A DNA stretch of 37,800 nucleotides from CAYLHX01 sp964383675 (GTDB taxonomy: Bacteria; Patescibacteriota; Gracilibacteria; UBA1369; LOWO2-01-FULL-3). The translations under genes were made by a program, and so were the position numbers. The stretch lies in assembly GCA_964383675.1 (NCBI GenBank), contig CAYLHX010000013.1:1-37800 (forward strand). The letters are read 5' to 3'. The notes under the pieces are model-generated. The model made no database searches. It was not told the DNA's origin and saw only the letters and a program-made list of their open reading frames with translations. This document shows, one piece after another, positions 16,326 to 23,154 of this stretch. Each line of letters begins with the position of its first letter. The stretch's first letter is position 1.

Positions 16326-16400
16326 GGGGCCATCGTCTAGTGGTTAGGACATCAGGTTTTCATCCTGAAAACAGGGGTTCAATTCCCCTTGGCCCTACCA
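16326..16400 (+). tRNA. trnE: tRNA-Glu (anticodon TTC), CCA encoded
   Basis: 75 nt forming a complete cloverleaf. The acceptor GGGGCCA pairs with TGGCCCT (one G-U pair), the anticodon stem CAGG/CCTG encloses loop TTTTCAT with anticodon TTC, and the T arm is AGGGG TTCAATT CCCCT. The 3' CCA is encoded (16398-16400). It decodes GAA/GAG; its charging enzyme gltX is in the same window. The PEP carboxylase start codon lies only 15 nt beyond the CCA. Confidence 0.96.
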
Positions 16401-16415
16401 ATTTTGCCTCATCCA

Positions 16416-17924
16416 ATGCGCAAAATCCCAACAACAATGGCCACCCAGCACCCCGACAATGCTCGCAAGGCCTATTTTTGTGATAAAAGATTCCTTACGG
16501 CGCAGGACGAAATTGAAGAGTGTTATCTCTGTTTTTCGGATCTGCAGGTTGAGGAGTATATGTGGGACTGGGAGGGCAAATTTGTTGATGAATCCGTTAT
16601 TGATCGGCTTTTTCATAACTATTACGATTTTTTCCAAAAAAATCAGCTGGGCAAGGATATTTTCCTTACTTTTCGCATTCCCAACATTTGGATTGAGGGT
16701 GAACATAAACTGCCTCGCTCCTTCATGAACCTCATTACCGCTGAAAAGGCCGCCAAAACCTACAAATTCCACTCTCCTCCACTTTTCGAGGTTATTCTGC
16801 CAATGACCACCAGCAGCGATCAACTTATCTACATCCAAAAAACCTTCTCCAAGATAGCCCACTCCACCGAGGAAATTTTTGAAATGAAATCCGACCTGAA
16901 AATTATCGATGTCATTCCCCTATTGGAAAACTTTGAGAGCATTGCCAACTGCAAAGAGATACTCGGCACCTATTTGGACTTTCTAAAAGATGAATTTGAT
17001 CATCAACCGGAATATTTGCGCGTCTTCACCGCCCGCAGCGATCCCGCTATGAACGCCGGTTTTTTACCGGCAAAATTGGCCAGTAAACAGGCTATTAATC
17101 TTTACCACGAATTTGGCCAAGAACGAGGAATTGAAGTTTTCCCCTGGGTTGGAGGCGGCAGTTTACCCTTCCGCGGAGGTATCAATCCGGAAAATATCGA
17201 GGCCATCATTGACGAATATCGCGGAGTTGGCAGTTTAACCGTTCAGAGTGCCTTCCGCTACGACTACGATCTACCGGAAGTTAAAAAGGCCATTGCTCAA
17301 ATGAATAAGGAAATTCCCAAAAATCGCAAAAAATATGAAAAGTTGAGTGCCGAAGAGAACAGTTTTGTAACCGAGTTCAATAGTCGCGTAGCCAAATTCT
17401 ACACCGCTACCATCGAACCGATTGCCGAGATGATCAATCTGGTGTCCGAAAAACTCCCCTCACATCGTGAGAGAATGCAGCATATCGGACTGTTCGGCTA
17501 CTCACGCGGTGTGGGAAAAGTAAGGCTGCCAAGAGCTATTAAATTCACCGGCGCTCTCTATTCATTGGGTGTTCCACCGGAGCTGATCGGTTCGGGACGC
17601 GCCTTAAAACTTGCCAAAGACATGGGAGTATTGGATTTGGTAAAGCGCCTCTGTCCCTACTTGAAAGAAGATTTCAGTCATGCCGGACACTATCTTAATC
17701 GTGAAAACCTGGATTTGTTAGCCAAAAAAGAAGATGCCTGGAAACACATTCGAGATGAAATAGAGTACATTGAGGATCTGGTTGGTGTTAAAATAGGTCC
17801 GGAAAAACCGCATCACATAATTCACCGTAACTTCTCATCCAACATCTATCACAAACTTATGTTGAATGAAGATTTTGCTGAAGATGCCTTGCTAGCGGCA
17901 GAAATACGTAAATCTTTAGGCTAA
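16416..17924 (+). CDS. ppcA: Phosphoenolpyruvate carboxylase, archaeal type
   Basis: 502 residues, the length of the archaeal-type enzyme and far shorter than the roughly 900-residue bacterial form. The start at 16416 gives MRKIPTTMATQHPDN, the standard N-terminus of this family; the ATG at 16437 is a less likely alternative and the TTG at 16389 lies inside the tRNA. Further family segments are MWDWEGKFVDESV, VFPWVGGGSLPFRGGI, TVQSAFRYDYD and GLFGYSRGVGKVRLPRAI. It converts PEP and bicarbonate to oxaloacetate. The next gene, an aspartate aminotransferase, would use oxaloacetate directly. It is apparently co-transcribed with tRNA-Glu. Confidence 0.93.
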   Translation: MRKIPTTMATQHPDNARKAYFCDKRFLTAQDEIEECYLCFSDLQVEEYMWDWEGKFVDESVIDRLFHNYYDFFQKNQLGKDIFLTFRIPNIWIEGEHKLPRSFMNLITAEKAAKTYKFHSPPLFEVILPMTTSSDQLIYIQKTFSKIAHSTEEIFEMKSDLKIIDVIPLLENFESIANCKEILGTYLDFLKDEFDHQPEYLRVFTARSDPAMNAGFLPAKLASKQAINLYHEFGQERGIEVFPWVGGGSLPFRGGINPENIEAIIDEYRGVGSLTVQSAFRYDYDLPEVKKAIAQMNKEIPKNRKKYEKLSAEENSFVTEFNSRVAKFYTATIEPIAEMINLVSEKLPSHRERMQHIGLFGYSRGVGKVRLPRAIKFTGALYSLGVPPELIGSGRALKLAKDMGVLDLVKRLCPYLKEDFSHAGHYLNRENLDLLAKKEDAWKHIRDEIEYIEDLVGVKIGPEKPHHIIHRNFSSNIYHKLMLNEDFAEDALLAAEIRKSLG

Positions 17925-17925
17925 T

Positions 17926-19059
17926 ATGTTTGAAGAACTCAAGAAAATTCCCACCGATCCGATTTTTGCCCTGCTGGCGGAATATGAAGCCGATCCAAAT
18001 CCGCAAAAGGTAAATTTGGGTATTGGTATTTACTCCACGCCGGAGGGTAAACCTTATGTTTTTCCCAGCATTCAGAAGGCCTTTAGAGAGGTTGATGAGG
18101 AAAATTTCAACTACCAGCCGATTAATGGCAATCGGGAGTTTTTAAATTCCAGCTGTGATTTTTTACTCGGTGCCGCCTGGCACGAAAAAGTTGCTCTACA
18201 AGCCACCTGCGGCGGCACCCAAGCCTGCCGCCTCTTCGGCGACCTGGCCTTCGAAGCCAAAGGCAAAATTCCCATCTACATAGGCACCCCCACCTGGAGC
18301 AATCATTTCGATGTTTTTAAAGCTTTGGACATACGTAAATTCAATCACCTGTCAGAGGGCGGCGAAGTAAATTTTACCGAATATAAAAGAGTTTCCGAAA
18401 ATGCTGAAAAAGGCGCAATCTTAATGCTTCATGGCGGACTCACCCACAACCCCAGCGGCAAAAATCTCTCTCTGGAACAAATCAAAGAGCTTATTCCAAT
18501 CTGGAAAGAGCGCCAAATATTTATCTTTATCGACCACGCCTATCTCGGCTTCGGACTAGGGCTTGAAGAAGACAAGAAGTTTGCCAAAATCTGCTTTGAG
18601 AATCTGGAGCAAGTGGCTCTCAGTCTTTCTTTCTCCAAAAATGCCTCGCTCTATGAACACCGCACCGGCGTTTTAATGATCAAAGATGGCGATAAAGAAG
18701 CCGTAGCCTCCCAGCTCGGCCAGTTGGCCCGTGAATCTATTTCCATGGCTCCCGGAATCGGCCAAGAGATCATGTTGAATATTTTTAAAAACCACCTTTC
18801 CCAGTGGGAAGCGGAACTAGAAGAGGTCAGACAAGACATCGAAGAGCGCAAGCTAAGCCTCTTAGACGGCCTCGGCGAATCCTTCGCCTCGGCCCTCACC
18901 TCCCGCGGCATGTTCGGCCTCCTCCCCTTCACTCCTGAACAGGTCCAAAAACTTAAAAGCGAATATTCAATCTATCTCCCCAATAACGCCCGCATTAACT
19001 TCGCCGGCATCCCCAAAAAAGCTATTGAGTATTTGAGAGAGGGGTTTGGGAAGGTTTAA
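17926..19059 (+). CDS. aspC: Aspartate/aromatic aminotransferase (class I, PLP)
   Basis: 377 residues similar to AspC/TyrB-type aminotransferases: PTDPIFALLAEYEADPNPQK followed by VNLGIGIY at the N-terminus, HGGLTHNPSGKNLS in the cofactor region, and SLSFSKNASLYEHRTGVL with the PLP-binding Lys about residue 238 and the Arg just after it. The family transfers the amino group between glutamate and oxaloacetate to give aspartate. The gene begins one base after the PEP carboxylase stop (TAATATG), so the pair links PEP to aspartate. Substitutions in usually conserved places (HNPSG for HNPTG) leave the amino-acid preference uncertain. It overlaps the convergent radical-SAM gene by 4 nt. Confidence 0.88.
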   Translation: MFEELKKIPTDPIFALLAEYEADPNPQKVNLGIGIYSTPEGKPYVFPSIQKAFREVDEENFNYQPINGNREFLNSSCDFLLGAAWHEKVALQATCGGTQACRLFGDLAFEAKGKIPIYIGTPTWSNHFDVFKALDIRKFNHLSEGGEVNFTEYKRVSENAEKGAILMLHGGLTHNPSGKNLSLEQIKELIPIWKERQIFIFIDHAYLGFGLGLEEDKKFAKICFENLEQVALSLSFSKNASLYEHRTGVLMIKDGDKEAVASQLGQLARESISMAPGIGQEIMLNIFKNHLSQWEAELEEVRQDIEERKLSLLDGLGESFASALTSRGMFGLLPFTPEQVQKLKSEYSIYLPNNARINFAGIPKKAIEYLREGFGKV

Positions 19060-20804
19060 TGACGCTCCAACTTTCTAAAATTGCGCATCGCTTCAACAGA
19101 CTCAACATCTTCCATTACCACCTCATCACTGATCACTTTATAGCTTTCTTGGTCAAAAGTTATTTTTCGTACTCTTGATCCGTCAAAAACATGGAAAAAT
19201 TCAGGAGCTTTATCCGCTCCGTAATGTCCAGTTTGCAGGACAATAACATTCTCTAAAAGTTCCGCCACGTCGGAACCGACAGTTGCAAGTTTGGCTTCAG
19301 GCAAAAATCCTTTATAGGGAACCAATGCCCTCCCTTGAGGATATGCATGAGTAATTTTGCCAGCAACAGTGGCTAAAACACCGTAAGGACTAAGCTCCAT
19401 TCCATTGGCGCAAGAAATACCGTACTCCCCAACTTCTTCACCGGTTCGATAAAAATCCAATCCCGACAAACGCATGCCCTGAGCATCTTTGGGAGTATTG
19501 TCCCTGCCTTCGACCGAGAAATAATAACGCGGATCGTCCCATAACTCCCGAACTATATTCATCCTATGTTTCACAGCACTCACTCTGATTCGGCCAGCAT
19601 TAGGCAATGCTTCCAAAGCTTCTTTTTCCTTCAAAATCTTATCCATTAAAATCTTTAATCCGGCTTCATTAAAATCAAGCTCTTCAAGACCATCAATTCC
19701 AAAGTAACTAAGGTCTTCCGAGAACAATTTTTTAATTAAATCAACTACATGAGGCCATTGAGTTGCAAGAGTTTTCAACTCGGCATTATCGTTTATAACT
19801 CGTTCAATCTCCAAAATTTTTGCCTCACCGGCCTCCACACAATCATCAATGGTTCCAAGTCCAAAAACAGCCAAGGCCTCGTTGTATTTCTCCTCATTAG
19901 CTTTCAAAACCAACACTTTTGTCTCAAGCTGCAAAGGAGCAATTCCTCTCAAAGTGCCAACCAATGACATCAACCCTTCTATCGACTTTTGCTTAGCAGC
20001 AGTTTGAAGTACTTCGGAAAAATCTTTTAACCCATCCTTCTTGGCCCACTTTTTGACTTTCGTTAATTCCAGAAATAAGCGTGCCAGCCCATCAACCCTG
20101 AGATACCTCATCGACAACTCCGTAAGCATTTTGAAATTTTGTTCGCCCGACTTGGGAATCACAGTCGATAACTGAGGAACAGCACCATAATTACCATACA
20201 AGTGTGTAACCACCTCAACAATATCCGGATCGTCAAAAGTGTCTGTATCCAAATGTAAAAACAGTTTTTTAAGCAAATATTCACCATAACCACTCCCAAT
20301 TTGCTCCCCATTTCTATACAGCTCATCAAAAAAATGTTTCTTTTGTTCAAGAGGTACCACTTCCAAATCCTTGCTTCCAAGGGGCAAAGCATCATAACAG
20401 CACCACGAACAACCTCCAGTACAACCATGTGTAGTCCCAAAGCCTACAAAATTCGCCAAAAGCCAGGCACGTTCCGTTGGATCCTTTACAACATCCAGTG
20501 CAAAGGGAGTTTTGTAATCGTCACCGGACTCATCGTACTCTCGTTTCATGATTCTAACACGATCTCTTAAGGTCAACGCTACCCGTCTATTGAAATATTT
20601 TCCCAAATGGGCTGCCAAAACTAATTCTCCCCGCGTTAGACCATCCACTATGCCATCAGCATTGGCCACCCGGGCTTCAACAGCAACAGGGACAACACGG
20701 CTTTTCATCCAATCGACAGAATACCTTGGCGCTGAACCATTATCGCTTAAATCATCAGCTTCAACGACACCTTCACCAGCTTGCAAAACTCTTAGTTGAG
20801 ACAT
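19056..20804 (-). CDS. Radical-SAM-like protein of unknown function
   Basis: 582 residues. GTTHGCTGGCSWCCYDALP (about residues 123-141) contains CxxxCxxC, the 4Fe-4S/SAM motif of radical-SAM enzymes, followed at once by an extra Cys. The downstream LHLDTDTFDDPDIVEVVTHL and QLSTVIPKSGEQNF regions fit strands of a TIM-type barrel. A helical region of about 200 residues (about 215-400) looks like an insertion, and the C-terminus (GRIRVSAVKHRMNIVREL, then DFYRTGEEVGEYGISCANGM) resumes a compact fold. I do not recognise the subfamily or substrate. Base composition is host-like, unlike the two GC-rich genes just upstream on the same strand. It has its own promoter at 20831-20858. Confidence 0.78.
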   Translation of the reverse strand: MSQLRVLQAGEGVVEADDLSDNGSAPRYSVDWMKSRVVPVAVEARVANADGIVDGLTRGELVLAAHLGKYFNRRVALTLRDRVRIMKREYDESGDDYKTPFALDVVKDPTERAWLLANFVGFGTTHGCTGGCSWCCYDALPLGSKDLEVVPLEQKKHFFDELYRNGEQIGSGYGEYLLKKLFLHLDTDTFDDPDIVEVVTHLYGNYGAVPQLSTVIPKSGEQNFKMLTELSMRYLRVDGLARLFLELTKVKKWAKKDGLKDFSEVLQTAAKQKSIEGLMSLVGTLRGIAPLQLETKVLVLKANEEKYNEALAVFGLGTIDDCVEAGEAKILEIERVINDNAELKTLATQWPHVVDLIKKLFSEDLSYFGIDGLEELDFNEAGLKILMDKILKEKEALEALPNAGRIRVSAVKHRMNIVRELWDDPRYYFSVEGRDNTPKDAQGMRLSGLDFYRTGEEVGEYGISCANGMELSPYGVLATVAGKITHAYPQGRALVPYKGFLPEAKLATVGSDVAELLENVIVLQTGHYGADKAPEFFHVFDGSRVRKITFDQESYKVISDEVVMEDVESVEAMRNFRKLERH

Positions 20805-20830
20805 GGAATGAGAAAATTAAAATGCAAACC

Positions 20831-20858
20831 ATACTAACACAAAGCAAAAAATTGTCAA
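20831..20858 (-). promoter_or_regulatory. Promoter of the radical-SAM gene
   Basis: Minus strand: TTGACA (20858-20853), a 16-bp spacer and TAGTAT (20836-20831), 26 nt before the ATG at 20804. It lies immediately after the 3' hairpin of cassette unit 1. Confidence 0.7.
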
Positions 20859-20877
20859 TACACTGTTTCTAGGCAAG

Positions 20878-20911
20878 CCGAAGACCCCCTTTCGCATGTG
20901 CTAGGGGGGTC
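20878..20911 (-). terminator. 3' hairpin element of cassette unit 1
   Basis: On the minus strand GACCCCC and GGGGGTC form a 7-bp stem around a loop containing TAGC-ACAT-GCGAAA, followed by TCTTCGGC. It is related in sequence to the element ending unit 2 (22355-22392). It lacks a T-tract, so it is not a classical intrinsic terminator; the conserved GCGAAA next to the 3' arm hints at a structured RNA motif. Confidence 0.6.
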
Positions 20912-20931
20912 AGTCGGGGATCTCTACTCTC

Positions 20932-20946
20932 GCTCTCTGCTGGGTC
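20932..20946 (-). other. 3'-UTR segment complementary to the unit 1 leader
   Basis: The minus-strand RNA reads GACCCAGCAGAGAGC here. It can pair with GCTCTCTGCTGGTC at the end of the unit 1 leader (22066-22053): 12 continuous pairs, one bulged C, then 2 pairs. Unit 2 has the equivalent pairing. Confidence 0.6.
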
Positions 20947-20949
20947 GGG

Positions 20950-21001
20950 CGGGGCCCGGTCGCTGCTGCTTGCCGAAGCTTGCAGTCAACGCCGGGCCCC
21001 G
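20950..21001 (-). repeat. Large GC hairpin in the 3' UTR of unit 1
   Basis: CGGGGCCCGG (20950-20959) is the exact reverse complement of CCGGGCCCCG (20992-21001), enclosing 32 nt with further self-complementarity (CTGC/GCAG). It lies between the stop codon of the 316-aa gene and its 3' hairpin element. Confidence 0.8.
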
Positions 21002-21022
21002 TGGCGTGCCGTCTGAACGGTC

Positions 21023-21973
21023 CTACGCCTGGGCGGTGTCACGGCTCGGGGCCCGGCCACCGTCACCGGCCGCCAGATCCTCCGCCACGTCGGGCTCGGA
21101 GAAGTGCGCGGGGGTGCCGTTGCCGGTCCCGTTGCCCTTGGTCTCGGTCGGCGCCGGCAGGAACGCCTGCGCCTGGGCCGCCAGCTCCGGGATCTCCACG
21201 GTGGGGACCTGGAAACCGGCGGTGGCCAGCGCCTGGCGCCGCGTGACGAGCCCGGTCAGGTAGTCCGGGACGCTCGCGATCTCGGCCTCGAACTCCTGCT
21301 CGACCGCCTGCCGCGCCGACGCCCGGAACGCCTCGGTCAGGATCTCCTCGACCTGCACCTTCCACGGGGTCTCGGCCACCTCGGGGGCGATGAAGGCGAT
21401 GAGGCCATCGGCGTTCTCGCTCGAGCTGCCGCCCAGGAAGCTGAAGAGGCTCTCCAGGCTGCGCAGCGCGATCTCGCTGTAGGCCACCTCGAACTCCCGG
21501 TGGCTGCCGTAGAGGGTGACCGCCAGCGTCTCCAACGCGAACGGGTTCGCGATGAGGAAGTCGACGATCTCCTGGCCGCTGCCGATCTGCTGAGCCAGGA
21601 GGACGAGCTGCTCGACGCTGGTCTGGACGTACTTGCCGTACTCGAGCTGCTGGGTCACGATCTCGCGGAGCCCAGCCTCGTGGCGGCGGCCGATGTCGAT
21701 GTTGGTCGGGAAGCTGATGCGCACCCGACCGCTCTCGTCCATCTCACCGCGCACGACGTAGACCTTGTCACCGACGATCTGGGTGCCGACGTGGGGGCTC
21801 GCGAAGATGCCCATCCCCTCGATGCGGTCCTCGATCACCGGCATGCGCGGCTCCGTGATCACCCGCACGTCCGACTCGCCCTGGGGCGCGTGCTGCGTGA
21901 AGATGATCTGGAACTTGCTCGTGTCGATGTTGTTGACGCCGGCGCTGCCGGTCCGTTGCGACTTGTTGGTCAT
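21023..21973 (-). CDS. GC-rich cassette gene 1, protein of unknown function
   Basis: 316 residues. The ATG at 21973 follows AGGAGGG at good spacing, a canonical Shine-Dalgarno sequence that host genes lack. The gene is GC-rich by eye (roughly two-thirds G+C, strong G/C third positions) in an otherwise AT-leaning window. The N-terminal part (about 20-115) looks beta-rich (FQIIFTQHAPQ, GTQIVGDKVYVVRGEMDESG), the middle (about 115-265) is helical and acidic, and the last 45 residues are a Gly/Ala/Pro-rich, probably disordered tail. No membrane helix, signal peptide or catalytic motif is visible, and I recognise no family. It is preceded by a structured leader and followed by hairpins. Confidence 0.7.
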   Translation of the reverse strand: MTNKSQRTGSAGVNNIDTSKFQIIFTQHAPQGESDVRVITEPRMPVIEDRIEGMGIFASPHVGTQIVGDKVYVVRGEMDESGRVRISFPTNIDIGRRHEAGLREIVTQQLEYGKYVQTSVEQLVLLAQQIGSGQEIVDFLIANPFALETLAVTLYGSHREFEVAYSEIALRSLESLFSFLGGSSSENADGLIAFIAPEVAETPWKVQVEEILTEAFRASARQAVEQEFEAEIASVPDYLTGLVTRRQALATAGFQVPTVEIPELAAQAQAFLPAPTETKGNGTGNGTPAHFSEPDVAEDLAAGDGGRAPSRDTAQA

Positions 21974-22050
21974 GGTTGCTAGGCCCTCCTAGGCCTGGTG
22001 GTTTGGAGCGCGTGATTTGCGTTTTGCGTTTACTACGCCCCATTTGTGCC

Positions 22051-22235
22051 TTGACCAGCAGAGAGCGGATGCCCTAAGCCGGTCGCGAAGTACGACGCAC
22101 TTACCCGGCGCCGTTTAGAGTGAAATTCGCCTCAATGAACATACCAACGGCATATCCGGCGCCCATCACACGGGCAGGGTTCTGCATTTGTCGCCTCCTA
22201 ACGACACAGCAGGGAATCCCCTTAATACTGGTCAA
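22051..22235 (-). ncRNA. Structured leader RNA of cassette unit 1
   Basis: On the minus strand TTGACCAG (22235-22228) pairs with CTGGTCAA (22058-22051), closing a domain of about 185 nt. Next to the closing stem are AGGGGATTCCCTGC and, on the 3' side, GGCTTAGGGC then GCTCTCTGC, both shared with the unit 2 leader. Internal hairpins include TGTCG/CGACA with AGGAGG in its loop and a GCCGG/CCGGC stem. The centre carries a 28-codon reading frame (22101-22187). It does not match a riboswitch class that I know. Confidence 0.65.
22101..22187 (-). CDS. 28-codon open reading frame inside the unit 1 leader
   Basis: The ATG at 22187 is preceded, 6 nt away, by a perfect AGGAGG (22199-22194), and the frame ends in TAA at 22103-22101. 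The peptide begins MQNPARVMGAGYAVGMFIEA and is mildly hydrophobic and Gly-rich. The Shine-Dalgarno sequence sits in the loop of a predicted TGTCG/CGACA hairpin. It may be a regulatory leader peptide or a small functional protein. The unit 2 leader has no equivalent frame, so this is not a shared part of the cassette design. Confidence 0.5.
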   Translation of the reverse strand: MQNPARVMGAGYAVGMFIEANFTLNGAG

Positions 22236-22269
22236 AGCAAAGCCTGGTTGTCAAAAGAACAGAAAACGG

Positions 22270-22298
22270 ATTCTAATAACTTTATCAATTTTTGTCAA
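22270..22298 (-). promoter_or_regulatory. Promoter of cassette unit 1
   Basis: Minus strand: TTGACA (22298-22293), a 17-bp spacer and TAGAAT (22275-22270). Expected start near 22263, about 28 nt before the structured leader. The promoter stretch is AT-rich in contrast to the unit it serves. Confidence 0.75.
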
Positions 22299-22354
22299 GC
22301 ACTAAATCCATTCCCGCAGATTTTACTGAAATTAGATATTTTATCAAGGAAAAA

Positions 22355-22392
22355 GTCGAAGAACCCCTTTCGCCTAAGCTACTCGGGGTTCT
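22355..22392 (-). terminator. 3' hairpin element / terminator of cassette unit 2
   Basis: Minus strand: AGAACCCC and GGGGTTCT form an 8-bp stem around GAGTAGC-TTAG-GCGAAA, then TCTTCGAC and a run of five T. It shares the TAGC-N4-GCGAAA loop and the TCTTCG tail with the unit 1 element. The T-run makes termination plausible here. Confidence 0.65.
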
Positions 22393-22399
22393 AGTGGGT

Positions 22400-22411
22400 G
22401 CTCTCTACTAC
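22400..22411 (-). other. 3'-UTR segment complementary to the unit 2 leader
   Basis: The minus-strand RNA reads GTAGTAGAGAGC, overlapping the TAG stop of the 125-aa gene. It can pair with GCTCTCTGCTG of its own leader (22870-22860) through 11 continuous pairs including two G-U pairs, the counterpart of the unit 1 pairing. Confidence 0.5.
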
Positions 22412-22785
22412 TTCAGGCCATACCAGAAACGCACGACGTAGTCGAACTGAGAAGTCCGCGGCTGGTTCTTGGCGTCGAAGACGCCCCAGCCCCTCAAGAC
22501 CTCCACCATTTCTGCCAGACGCACCGCACGCTCGCAGTTCTGCTCGATCTCACGCAGCACGCCTTCGGCGTTGTACTGATTCACGTGATCGAGCCGCCGC
22601 ATGAGATCAGCGTGAGTTACGACAACGTCGTCGACCCACAACCTGCAAACGCGACGAGCTTCCACCAACACCTTTGAAGAAGCGTTCAGATGCGCCACGG
22701 CATAAGCCGCAGCCTCCGGCGCCACTCCAACGACATCGGCGGCCCACAGGACCGAGTTACCCTCAACCATAACGTTCCATTTCAT
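22408..22785 (-). CDS. GC-rich cassette gene 2, protein of unknown function
   Basis: 125 residues from the ATG at 22785, chosen because GGAGGGG lies 7 nt upstream; the frame is open further back through the leader, but that part is the structured RNA. The sequence (MKWNVMVEGNSVLWAADVVG, then APEAAAYAVAHLNASSKVLV) looks helical, with many Val, Ala and Arg and an aromatic C-terminus (FDYVVRFWYGLK). No membrane helix or known motif is seen. Its codon use and strong ribosome-binding site resemble those of the 316-aa gene and differ from host genes, but the two proteins are not recognisably homologous. It ends in TAG within the 3' complementary segment. Confidence 0.65.
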   Translation of the reverse strand: MKWNVMVEGNSVLWAADVVGVAPEAAAYAVAHLNASSKVLVEARRVCRLWVDDVVVTHADLMRRLDHVNQYNAEGVLREIEQNCERAVRLAEMVEVLRGWGVFDAKNQPRTSQFDYVVRFWYGLK

Positions 22786-22852
22786 CTCGATGCCCCTCCG
22801 AACGGGGCCTAGTAGCGAGGTGCTCTTAAACGAGCATTCGTGACCTCGCGGC

Positions 22853-22997
22853 CTTTGACCAGCAGAGAGCAGACGCCCTAGCCGATCAAAGAGTTCGACG
22901 TTTTTACCGGCGTCACCCGTTGGCGATAGAATTATCGCCCGAGTCGCCTGTCGTCTCTTATCGATACGGCAGGGAATCCCCTGAGTACTGGTCAAAG
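22853..22997 (-). ncRNA. Structured leader RNA of cassette unit 2
   Basis: CTTTGACCAG (22997-22988) pairs with CTGGTCAAAG (22862-22853), a 10-bp closing stem. The 145-nt domain shares with the unit 1 leader AGGGGATTCCCTGC beside the 5' arm, a CGCCGG...CGGC stem, and TAGGGC then GCTCTCTGCTGGTCAA at the 3' side. A perfect hairpin GGCGATA-ATTC-TATCGCC occupies the place where unit 1 has its small reading frame. A further hairpin follows at 22801-22852 before the Shine-Dalgarno sequence. Confidence 0.65.
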
Positions 22998-23126
22998 ATA
23001 GAAGTGTTTTTAATTTCTGTAGTCACAGACGATATGAACAACTTGTTTCATAGCCTCGGGAGAAAACAGAAAGAAATAAAACTTCAACTTCAACAATTTT
23101 TCAAAGATCATTCAAGAAAGTCTATG
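22998..23126 (-). other. AT-rich 5' segment between unit 2 promoter and structured leader
   Basis: About 120 nt of AT-rich sequence that would form the first part of the unit 2 transcript. No gene, convincing open frame or strong hairpin is visible. Unit 1 has a much shorter equivalent, so the segment is not a conserved part of the design. Confidence 0.4.
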
Positions 23127-23154
23127 ATTATAATGGTTTTACAAATTTTGTCAA
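23127..23154 (-). promoter_or_regulatory. Promoter of cassette unit 2
   Basis: Minus strand: consensus TTGACA (23154-23149), a 16-bp spacer and consensus TATAAT (23132-23127). This is the only promoter noted in the window with consensus hexamers at both positions. Confidence 0.8.

Noticed and set aside
16389..16415. TTG start for the PEP carboxylase at 16389
   Set aside because: It lies inside the tRNA-Glu gene; the family N-terminus matches the ATG at 16416.
21104..21982. Long plus-strand open frame (292 codons) opposite the 316-aa gene
   Set aside because: It is an antisense shadow created by high GC content. Its translation is a low-complexity Leu/Arg/Asp/Glu mixture, it lacks a ribosome-binding site, and the opposite strand has promoter, leader and Shine-Dalgarno sequence.
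22786..22995. N-terminal extension of the 125-aa gene back to 22995
   Set aside because: That stretch is the structured leader shared with unit 1, and a strong GGAGGGG lies just before the ATG at 22785.
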